From positions 1 through 32,556 of the forward strand of contig NZ_JAAALL010000012.1 in NCBI RefSeq assembly GCF_009906315.1: a stretch of 32,556 nucleotides of DNA, read 5' to 3'. This DNA is from Kineococcus vitellinus. GTDB taxonomy: Bacteria > Actinomycetota > Actinomycetes > Actinomycetales > Kineococcaceae. Both the position numbers and the translations under genes were made by a program. Positions 24,781-32,556 of this stretch are shown one piece after another. The notes under the pieces were generated by a model that saw nothing but the letters and a program-made list of their open reading frames with translations, made no database searches and was not told the origin of the DNA. Every line of letters starts with the position of its first letter. The stretch's first letter is position 1.

Positions 24781-25641
24781 TCATCGCAAGTACGGCGTGG
24801 TCAGGGACAGGAACTGCTCGGCGTCGTCGAGCCAGGGAAAGTGCCCGGCTGCGGCCTGAATGACCAGCTCGCAGCGCGGGAAGAGACCGGCGAGCCTGGC
24901 CATCGCCTCAGGAGGGGAGTTCACGTCGACCTCCCCCGCCAGCAGCAGCACCGGGGAGGTGAACGCCGTCATCGCGGCGCGGGTGGCTGGCGGATCGAAG
25001 GCGCCGCCAGCACCGAAGATGCCAGCGGCCTCGCGGTTGCGCTGCACCTGCTGCGCCGCATGCAGGGCCTGAGCCCGCTCGTCCCAGCGGCCGTACCAGA
25101 ACGGGGCGATCGCCTCGAAGGCGGCGGCGTCTGCGCGGCCTGCGACGACCGCTTCGAGGGCTGTAAAGGTGGCGGTAAACCACGGCTCGTCTCGACGGAG
25201 CCGGGCCACCGCCAGTCGGTCCTGGCCGGTGACGGGGACGCCGACGGCCGCGACGCTCGGCGTGATCAGAGCCAGCTTCCCGACCCGCTCGGGGTGGTGC
25301 TGCGCGTAGAGCACCGCGAGGTTGGCGCCGGCGCAGTGCGCGAGCAGATCGACCCGGTCGAGCCGAAGGTGCGCGCGCAGGGCGTCGACGTCGTCGACGA
25401 GGCGGTCGCAGCGGCAGGAGGTGACGTCCTGCGGGGTCGCCGAGCGGCCGGTTCCCCGCAGATCCAGCAGCACCAGCTGCCGGTGGGCGGACAGCCCACC
25501 GAGGCCGCCGAGGTAGCTCGAGTCCTGCATCGGTCCGCCGGGAAGGCAGACCAGCGGGGCACCATGGCCCACGAGGCGGTAGGCGAGGCGGGTGCCGTCG
25601 TGGGCGGAGAAGGTGACTTCGCGCCCTGCGTCGGGCCGCAT
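24781..25641 (-). CDS. Alpha/beta hydrolase with Cys at the nucleophile position
   Basis: A 286-residue alpha/beta-fold hydrolase similar to proline-iminopeptidase-like proteins. Oxyanion region LPGGPMQDSSYL, DLRGTGRSATP, nucleophile elbow LLAHCAGANLAVLY, Asp239 in LLLAGEVDVNSPP and His267 in AAAGHFPWLDD. The elbow has Cys103 (codon TGC) where relatives have Ser; a TCC serine codon would differ by one base. The start ATG at 25641 overlaps the stop of the upstream gene (TGATG), so the two are translationally coupled. The substrate is unknown, and the Cys may alter or abolish activity. Confidence 0.85.
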   Translation of the reverse strand: MRPDAGREVTFSAHDGTRLAYRLVGHGAPLVCLPGGPMQDSSYLGGLGGLSAHRQLVLLDLRGTGRSATPQDVTSCRCDRLVDDVDALRAHLRLDRVDLLAHCAGANLAVLYAQHHPERVGKLALITPSVAAVGVPVTGQDRLAVARLRRDEPWFTATFTALEAVVAGRADAAAFEAIAPFWYGRWDERAQALHAAQQVQRNREAAGIFGAGGAFDPPATRAAMTAFTSPVLLLAGEVDVNSPPEAMARLAGLFPRCELVIQAAAGHFPWLDDAEQFLSLTTPYLR

Positions 25642-26405
25642 CAACGCGACCTCTCGTCGTAGTCGACGTGCAGGAATCCGTCATCGCAGCTGCTCAGCCG
25701 GCCACCGGCTATGGCCATCGCCTCCGCCTCGTCCGCGAGCTCCTGGTAGGCGGCTGCGGCCTGCAGCAGGCTCGCGGCTCCATCGGCAGCGTGCTGGAAG
25801 GGCAGCACCTCCCGGGTCCGGACGAGGGCGCCGTGGACGACGGCGTGCAGCCGCAGCGCGCTGCCCTCGGCGACCAGGTCGAGCCCGATCCCGACGCGTG
25901 CCGTGCTGACACCCCACCGGGCTGCGGCGACGTCTGCGGGCCTCACCTGCGGGGCTATCTCGGCGAGGACGTCGGCGGGGACCGCGGGGCCGCTGACCTG
26001 CTCCAGCGACCGTGCCGTGCAGAGCAGGACCGCAGTCCCGGGTGCCGCAGCGATGTCGAAGACCGCCTCGTCCACCAGGGGAGGATCATGGATCAGCCTC
26101 AGCCGCCGGGCTGGCGTCGGCGGGCTCGCCGCCGCAGGGGTGCTGAGGTCCTCAGGTGCCTGCCGCGCCCGCTGTCGCCGGGACGCACGGGCAGCCACCA
26201 GGTGACCGCTGCGCATCGGTTCCACCAGCCACCAGCCTGCGGTGTGCGCGGCGGTGAGCTTCGCCGCCAGCTCCCGCAGCAGCGTCACGGCCTGGGTCAA
26301 GCCGATCGCGGAGTCCAGCTGCCACCGGTGCCGGGTCTGGTACGCAGATCCCGTCCACGGCGACGGCGGCCGGGGCGAGAGGTCGTGCTCGGTCATCATG
26401 CGCAT
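25641..26405 (-). CDS. Hypothetical protein coupled to the alpha/beta hydrolase
   Basis: A 254-residue protein that I do not recognise. GGAGG lies seven bases before the ATG at 26405, supporting this start. It is Ala-rich and probably helical in the first third (AIGLTQAVTLLRELAAKLTA). A basic linker comes next, followed by a mixed part with LRLIHDPPLVDEAVFDIAAA, LHAVVHGALVRTREVLPFQH and the C-terminal DDGFLHVDYDERSR. No membrane segment. It forms a two-gene operon with the hydrolase, so it may be its partner or regulator. Confidence 0.7.
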   Translation of the reverse strand: MRMMTEHDLSPRPPSPWTGSAYQTRHRWQLDSAIGLTQAVTLLRELAAKLTAAHTAGWWLVEPMRSGHLVAARASRRQRARQAPEDLSTPAAASPPTPARRLRLIHDPPLVDEAVFDIAAAPGTAVLLCTARSLEQVSGPAVPADVLAEIAPQVRPADVAAARWGVSTARVGIGLDLVAEGSALRLHAVVHGALVRTREVLPFQHAADGAASLLQAAAAYQELADEAEAMAIAGGRLSSCDDGFLHVDYDERSR

Positions 26406-26610
26406 GGTGCTACCTCCAGGCGCAGGACCTCGCCAGCCTGGCGGGTGAGCGACAGCTACAGCTGTCGGGCCAGCACCAGGCCGAAAGCCCTGCGCACAGT
26501 CGAGCCAGCGGGGTTCCCCAGGAAGGAGTCCAGCGCCAGCAGCCCCATGCTGACACAGACGACGTCGACCGCGGCAGCGCAGGTCGCCCCGTGCCCCCTT
26601 CCCGTGTCCG

Positions 26611-26639
26611 CGATCATGACGTCACGGTCACCATGATCG
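26611..26639. promoter_or_regulatory. Inverted repeat upstream of the OB-fold gene
   Basis: CGATCATG at 26611-26618 and its exact reverse complement CATGATCG at 26632-26639, separated by 13 bases that include the palindrome TGACGTCA overlap. It lies 28 bases before the OB-fold start, a position that suits an operator. Confidence 0.4.
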
Positions 26640-26666
26640 GCAGGACACGGCCTAGCCAGCACCGGG

Positions 26667-27014
26667 ATGGACCTGCAGCAGCACGTCCTCACCCCGCACC
26701 TGCCTGAGCTGCGCCGGCGCGGCTGCACCCCGGCCGAGCGGCTGCTGGAGGTGCGCACCGACGTCGACGTCCTCGTCGCCGGGGTACGGGTGGCGACCCG
26801 GACCCCGCCGGTGCGCTCCGGGCGGCGGGTGGCGTTCCTGACCCTGGACGACGGCACCGGCTGCGTGGACGTCACCGTCGTCGCCGACGCGCAGGAAGCC
26901 ACCAGCCACCACCTGCTGCACCGGGCATCGCTGCCGCCGGTCACCGGGCAGGTGCGCCGCACCGGCCCGCGCGGGCTCGGCGTCCGCGCCCTCCAGCTGC
27001 ACGCCACGCCGTGA
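26667..27014 (+). CDS. Stand-alone OB-fold resembling the C-terminus of DnaE2
   Basis: A 115-residue protein whose central part, VLVAGVRVATRTPPVRSG, RRVAFLTLDDGTGCVDVTVV and GQVRRTGPRGLGVRA, closely resembles the C-terminal OB-fold nucleic-acid-binding domain of the error-prone polymerase DnaE2. The polymerase (PHP, palm, fingers) domains are missing: the 260 bases upstream contain no DnaE2 sequence. An ATG at 26667 precedes the domain, with no strong ribosome-binding site. It may be a remnant of a lost dnaE2, or an independent single-OB protein of an accessory region. Confidence 0.75.
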   Translation: MDLQQHVLTPHLPELRRRGCTPAERLLEVRTDVDVLVAGVRVATRTPPVRSGRRVAFLTLDDGTGCVDVTVVADAQEATSHHLLHRASLPPVTGQVRRTGPRGLGVRALQLHATP

Positions 27015-27068
27015 GGGTCACCCCTCGGCGCCCGTGTCCCCGGTCAGCGGACCCGGTGAAGATCAGGA

Positions 27069-27431
27069 GTGGGTGCCGCGGCTGCACCCGTTCCCGACGG
27101 TGCTGACGGTGTGGACTCCTTCTCGGCATTGCTCACCCTGGCCTGCCCGATGGCAGGGGGTGTCACCGTCGTGATCGCCGTCGTGTTCGCCCTGATCACA
27201 CCACCACGGCGACCGGCAACGGTCCTGCTCGCCCTGGCCGGCGCCGGGCTCGCCGCGGTCTGGATCGTGCTGACCCACCAGGGCGGCGTCCGCGCCGACG
27301 TGACCGGGACCAGCGGCAGCATCCTCGACGACGTCATCTGGCTCGTCGTCGCCGCCGCCCTCAGCGCCACCTCCCTCGTCCTCGGTGCATGGCACCGCCG
27401 ACGTCACTCGCCGATCCGGGCGTTGTCGTGA
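27069..27431 (+). CDS. Small membrane protein with three helices
   Basis: A 120-residue protein with three hydrophobic segments: ALLTLACPMAGGVTVVIAVV, TVLLALAGAGLAAVWIVL and VIWLVVAAALSATSLVLG. A GTG start at 27069 is chosen, with an AGGA just before it; the start is uncertain. A basic C-terminus (WHRRRHS) would lie in the cytoplasm. I do not recognise a family. It converges on the DUF4193 gene. Confidence 0.55.
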   Translation: MGAAAAPVPDGADGVDSFSALLTLACPMAGGVTVVIAVVFALITPPRRPATVLLALAGAGLAAVWIVLTHQGGVRADVTGTSGSILDDVIWLVVAAALSATSLVLGAWHRRRHSPIRALS

Positions 27432-27470
27432 CGAGCGGCTGAAGGTGACGAGCGACCGAAGCCGATCGGG

Positions 27471-27803
27471 TCAGCCGACCGAGGCGGCGTGTCGGTCGGC
27501 GCACTCGTTGCAGATCAGCTGACCGTCGCCGCCGCTCTGCGCGGCGTGCAGCTGGTTGCGGTGCTTGACCAGGAAGCAGCTGGTGCAGGTGAACTCGTCC
27601 TGCTGGCGCGGCAGCACCCGCACCGACAGCTCCTCACCCGACAGGTCTGCTCCAGGCGGCTCGAATCCTTCCGCGGCTTCGGCCTCGTCCTCATCGACGC
27701 GGGCGGACGACGTCCCGTCCGCGCGGTGGGACTTCAGCTCCTCGATGGAGTCGGTGTCCGAGTCCTCACCGGTCTTGCGTGGGGCGTCGTAGTCGGTCGC
27801 CAT
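27471..27803 (-). CDS. DUF4193 domain protein
   Basis: A 110-residue member of an actinobacterial family: MATDYDAPRKTGEDSDTDSI, ELKSHRADGTSSARVDEDEA, GADLSGEELSVRVLPRQQDE and a zinc-ribbon-like CTSC...CNEC pair. GAGAGG lies a few bases before the ATG. The family's function is not established. In chromosomes it usually lies in a conserved neighbourhood with dut and DUF3093 genes, which is not present here. Confidence 0.9.
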   Translation of the reverse strand: MATDYDAPRKTGEDSDTDSIEELKSHRADGTSSARVDEDEAEAAEGFEPPGADLSGEELSVRVLPRQQDEFTCTSCFLVKHRNQLHAAQSGGDGQLICNECADRHAASVG

Positions 27804-28203
27804 CGGTACCTCTCGTCACGTTCTGCGCTGTCCGCCCCGAGGTCGGCCCGGCTTCCCCAGGCCGCCGTCTCAGCAGGGCGCCGTACTCAACCACGCCAGG
27901 ACCACACGCATGCCCGCGCCACGCCACGAGATGTCGCCACGCGGTGGCCGCGCTGTGCCATGTCGCAGCCGTGTCACAGCCGGGCCGCAGCCATGCCGGG
28001 GCCGATCCAACCCGGGACCCGCTCATGAGCAGCCGGTGGCCCTGAGGCCACCGCGCGGATCAGGCCCCGCCGGAGCCCATGTCGCTCTCTGTATCGAAGC
28101 GGTGGCAGCGTGTCGTGGGGGCGGGGCATGCTGAAAGCAGCCCGGTCTGGACCGCTGCACCAGGGCGCACCGGAGCACGGGCAGCAGATCGGGGGACGAC
28201 GTC
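27804..28203. other. Intergenic region between divergent genes
   Basis: About 400 bases between the DUF4193 gene and the two-gene membrane/nuclease-like unit. It should contain both promoters. No gene, tRNA or strong repeat was recognised; open frames on both strands have no ribosome-binding site. Confidence 0.45.
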
Positions 28204-29217
28204 GTGGGCATCGCCTGGGTGGAGGCGGCCCGGTTGGCGCGCGCCAACCGCAGCCAGCAGGAGGAGCTCGAGGACCGCCAGACCGCCCTGCAGAAGCGCG
28301 CGGAGCGGGAGCGGCAGGCGCAGGAGCAGCGGCGTCGGGAGGTCTACGAGCAGGTCCTGGTGCCCTTCCGCGACGTCTTCGCCCGGCTGAAGAACATCGA
28401 CCTCGCCGAGCTGGCCAGCATCGACCTGCCCAGTGCCGGGCACACCCCACAGGTGGAGGTCACCCAGGTGCGCCTGAGCGCCCTGCAGACCGTCGGGGCG
28501 CTGGCCGGCGGGCTGGGTGCTGGGGCCGGGGCCGGCGTGGGCACCGTCGCCGCGGTCACCGCCTTCGCCGCCGCCTCCACCGGGACCTCGATCTCGGCGT
28601 TGTCCGGGGCGGCGGCTTCCAGCGCCACCCTGGCGTGGCTCGGTGGTGGGTCGCTGGCCGCCGGCGGGTACGGCGTGGCCGGCGGAACGATCGTCCTCGG
28701 CGGTCTGGTGGCTGCACCGGCGATCCTCGCCACCGCCGGGGTGCTGATCTGGCAGGGGCGACGTCACCACCGCCGCCAGCGGGAGACCGCGGAGGAGCTC
28801 ACGCAGGCCGAGGTCGACCTGGCCAGGGCCGAGGACAACACCGCCGCGGTGATCCGCCGCAGCCGCCAGGTCCGCACCCTGCTCACCGACCTGCAGGCCG
28901 AGGCCGGCGACCACCTCGAAAAGCTGAGGAGCCTCGTCGACGCTGAGGCGGACTACGCGCTCTACACCCCCGACCAGCGGGCCCAGTTCGCGACGACGGT
29001 CTCGCTGATGACGACGACGATCTCGGTGATGGCCACCGCACTGGCGGACGAGCACGGGGTGGTGAGCGACCTGTCGGGTCAGGTCGTCGACGACGCCCGC
29101 CAGCGCCTGCAGGACCTCGCCGCTGACCGTGCAGACGAGCACGCCGCCGCCGCAGACACCGCCGCAGACGCTGCCGCCGAAGCGGCCTCCTGGCCGAGGC
29201 CGGGAGCGGCGTCATGA
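28204..29217 (+). CDS. Glycine-rich membrane protein flanked by coiled coils
   Basis: A 337-residue protein. Residues 8-50 are a charged coiled coil (ELEDRQTALQKRAERERQAQ). Residues 95-185 are hydrophobic and glycine-rich: AGGLGAGAGAGVGTVAAVTA, ISALSGAAASSATLAWLGGG and GVAGGTIVLGGLVAAPAI, compatible with two or three membrane segments packed by glycine zippers. Residues 187-310 are again a long coiled coil. The 'LSGAA..xATLAWLGGGSLA.GG' block recurs, as I recall, in many bacterial membrane proteins of unknown function. The start is GTG with a weak ribosome-binding site. It overlaps the next gene by four bases (ATGA). Confidence 0.75.
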   Translation: MGIAWVEAARLARANRSQQEELEDRQTALQKRAERERQAQEQRRREVYEQVLVPFRDVFARLKNIDLAELASIDLPSAGHTPQVEVTQVRLSALQTVGALAGGLGAGAGAGVGTVAAVTAFAAASTGTSISALSGAAASSATLAWLGGGSLAAGGYGVAGGTIVLGGLVAAPAILATAGVLIWQGRRHHRRQRETAEELTQAEVDLARAEDNTAAVIRRSRQVRTLLTDLQAEAGDHLEKLRSLVDAEADYALYTPDQRAQFATTVSLMTTTISVMATALADEHGVVSDLSGQVVDDARQRLQDLAADRADEHAAAADTAADAAAEAASWPRPGAAS

Positions 29218-30944
29218 GCGAGGGCATGGCTGAAGACCCCGACGAAAGCGTCGAGGCGCCACAACGTGTCGAAGCCTCGGGGGCTGACTTCCCGGAGTCC
29301 AGCGAGCCTGACGCTTCTGGTGGCCCCGAAGAACCCGGTGTGTCGGGCCGGCGCGCTCGCCGGGCCTGGCGGGCTGCGGCACGAGCTGGGGTACAGGCTG
29401 GAGCGGAGGCCGCAGCCGGGGCGGCAGCGGGCGCCGCAGCGAAGGCCGCGGCGAAGGTGGGGGCACAAACGGCGGCGTGGACGCTGGTGAACGCCGCCAC
29501 CCGCCGCCACGCCGCCCAGACCGCGGAGGCTCTGCGGATCCGGGAGCTCGCCCAGCAGGTCGCCCAGCGCTACAGCAACCTCGGGATCCCTCAGCGCGCC
29601 GGGCACCTCTTCGAGGTCATGCACGAGGCGACCTTCAACCACGACGCCATCGCTAAGGGCTCGAGGATCCGCGCCTCCACCACCGAGTGGGTCAAGGGTG
29701 GCTCGCAGAGCGCACCCGCGGACCTGCACATCAGGGACGAGGGTGGGCGGCTGCTGGCCGCGGCCCAGGCGAAGCTGATGGGGAAGGCGACGACCGCCGC
29801 CAGCGGCATCTCCCACGAGCGCTACGAGGGGATGCAGCGCCTCATCGGCGCCGACAAGCTCGCCCGGGTGGAGGACCTGCTGGATCGGCGGCTGCAGATG
29901 AACCCGGAGGGCTTGAAGTTCGACGACTACGTCGACGCCCGCGCCCACGTCACCGACACCCTGCACCTCGACACCACGGACACCACCGGCACTGTCGGGA
30001 ACGCCACCACCGTGAGCAGCCGCCCGGTGTCCACCGAGCAGGCCCACCACGCCGCCACCAACCCCTCTCGGTGGGGGGACAAGCACGCCGCTTCCGTCGC
30101 CTCCCACGAGATCGGCGCGGCGATGGCGTTCGGGGCCGCCACCGGTGCCGCCGTGGCGGGGCTGATGGAGGCCGCGACCCAGGCCGCCCGGGTCCGCGCG
30201 GGGGAGACCTCCGCCGCGGCGGCCGCCGCGACCGCCGCCGGGGCGGCGGCGATGGGCGCGGTGCGCTCGGCCTCCGGGGCGGGGCTGGGCAAGGCCATCG
30301 GGATCGCCGCCCAGGCCGGCGCCCTGCCCGCCGCGTTCGGGCAGGGTTCGGTGCCGTCGGCGATGGCGGGAGCGGTCGTGGACATCACCGCCGCCGGGGT
30401 CGCCTTCGCCCGCGGCGACATCGACTCCGCCGAGCTGGCTGCGCGCTGCTGCGACTGCGCGCTGCAGGCGACGCTGGTGGGGGTGTGCGGCGGGCTGGGG
30501 CAGACGGTGATCCCGGTCCCGGTCGTCGGCGGGCTCGTCGGGGCGGTGGTGGGGCAAACCGCGGCGACGTTGATCAGCCAGGGCCTGCGCGCCGCGAGCG
30601 CCGCGGTCCGCGCCGAGCTCGCCGCCGGGGAGGACCTCGACGCCGAGCTCCTCGCGGCCCTGGAGGACGAGACCGCCTCCGCGCTCGCCACCGCGATCCT
30701 GCTCGGGGAGGCGGAGCGGGCGCTGGGGGAGGAGCGCAACACCTACGTGAGTGCCACCGTCGGGCCCCTGCTGGACGACGCCCTGATCGCGGTCACGAGC
30801 GCCGGCCCCGACGAGGCGCTCAAGCGGCTCGCGGAGGTGGCACGCTGCTTCACCGGGCAGCCGCTGTTCGTGACGGTGGACGAGTTCGACGCGTGGATGG
30901 CCGACCCGATGACGTCCTTGACGTTGAACCCGAACTGGCGCTGA
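29214..30944 (+). CDS. Unknown protein: nuclease-like N-half and hydrophobic glycine-rich C-half
   Basis: A 576-residue protein coupled to the previous gene by an ATGA overlap. After an acidic and Ala-rich N-terminus, residues 128-225 have the plan of a PD-(D/E)xK-like core: GHLFEVMHEATFNHDAIA (Glu134, Glu138), SAPADLHIRDEGG (Asp170) and LAAAQAKLMG (Gln185, Lys187), then HERYEGMQRLIGADK. Residues 300-465 contain several Gly/Ala-rich hydrophobic segments (AMAFGAATGAAVAGLM, VPVVGGLVGAVVGQTAATLI). The C-terminus is charged and helical. I know similar proteins of unknown function from accessory genome regions, but this is from memory. The nuclease fold is inferred and not shown. Confidence 0.72.
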   Translation: MSEGMAEDPDESVEAPQRVEASGADFPESSEPDASGGPEEPGVSGRRARRAWRAAARAGVQAGAEAAAGAAAGAAAKAAAKVGAQTAAWTLVNAATRRHAAQTAEALRIRELAQQVAQRYSNLGIPQRAGHLFEVMHEATFNHDAIAKGSRIRASTTEWVKGGSQSAPADLHIRDEGGRLLAAAQAKLMGKATTAASGISHERYEGMQRLIGADKLARVEDLLDRRLQMNPEGLKFDDYVDARAHVTDTLHLDTTDTTGTVGNATTVSSRPVSTEQAHHAATNPSRWGDKHAASVASHEIGAAMAFGAATGAAVAGLMEAATQAARVRAGETSAAAAAATAAGAAAMGAVRSASGAGLGKAIGIAAQAGALPAAFGQGSVPSAMAGAVVDITAAGVAFARGDIDSAELAARCCDCALQATLVGVCGGLGQTVIPVPVVGGLVGAVVGQTAATLISQGLRAASAAVRAELAAGEDLDAELLAALEDETASALATAILLGEAERALGEERNTYVSATVGPLLDDALIAVTSAGPDEALKRLAEVARCFTGQPLFVTVDEFDAWMADPMTSLTLNPNWR

Positions 30945-31049
30945 CTGCCGACCGTGATCAGACGGCCGCGCTCGCGGGCACCGGGATCACGGCGATCGCC
31001 GCCGCGGTCGGGCTCGACGTCGACGATGTGTCGGTGGTGGGCGGCGACG

Positions 31050-32553
<1,504 letters not shown>

Positions 32554-32556
32554 TCG

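Noticed and set aside
28060-30557. Long minus-strand frames opposite the two-gene unit
   Set aside because: They contain low-complexity Gly/Arg/His text and no ribosome-binding site. The plus-strand genes overlap by ATGA and have proper domain structure.

Overview
The window is high-GC DNA with strong GC bias at third codon positions and Actinobacteria-type genes: a DUF4193 protein, FHA and Ser/Thr kinase signalling, SapA-like secreted domains, an IS481 element and a DnaE2-type OB-fold. A Kineosporiales-like actinomycete would fit, but that is only an impression. The mix of a primase-like replication protein, small phage/plasmid-type genes, three kinds of insertion sequence and several decayed genes suggests a plasmid or an integrated accessory region, not core chromosome.

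Layout. 0-2.4 kb: a Tat-exported amidase and a short LuxR-type HTH protein. 2.4-4.8 kb: an IS5-family (IS427-like) element with TA target duplication, already frameshifted and then split by an IS110-family element. The IS110 upstream leader looks like a bridge RNA. 4.8-7.1 kb: three small unknown minus-strand genes and a 15-bp x 8 minisatellite. 7.2-15.5 kb: a replication-like module, made up of 58-bp hairpin repeats, a large primase-like protein, two paralogous small proteins flanking an SSB-like protein, a membrane protein with a possible PH-like segment, and an unknown 200-aa protein. The spacers are long and apparently non-coding. 15.5-17.7 kb: transposase and gene remnants, a 32-bp perfect palindrome and an intact IS481-family element.

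17.7-23.4 kb: a cell-envelope module. A secreted lysozyme-like protein with a C-terminal SapA-like domain is divergent from an FHA-HTH protein, which is translationally coupled to a membrane Ser/Thr kinase. The kinase's extracellular part resembles the same SapA-like domain. A second secreted protein (M23 peptidase plus SapA-like domain) lies further downstream. 23.7-24.7 kb: a heavily decayed IS5-family transposase.

24.7-32.5 kb: a coupled pair (unknown protein plus an alpha/beta hydrolase with Cys at the nucleophile position), a stand-alone DnaE2-type OB-fold, a small membrane protein, and DUF4193. Then comes a tightly coupled two-gene unit of unknown function (glycine-rich membrane/coiled-coil protein plus a protein with a nuclease-like N-terminal half and hydrophobic C-terminal half). 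Last is a TetR regulator divergent from a chloroperoxidase-like hydrolase, with two identical half-site palindromes between them.

The strongest candidates for something new are the bridge-RNA guide matches in the nested IS110, the SapA-like domain shared by a kinase and two wall hydrolases, and the two-gene unit at 28.2-30.9 kb.
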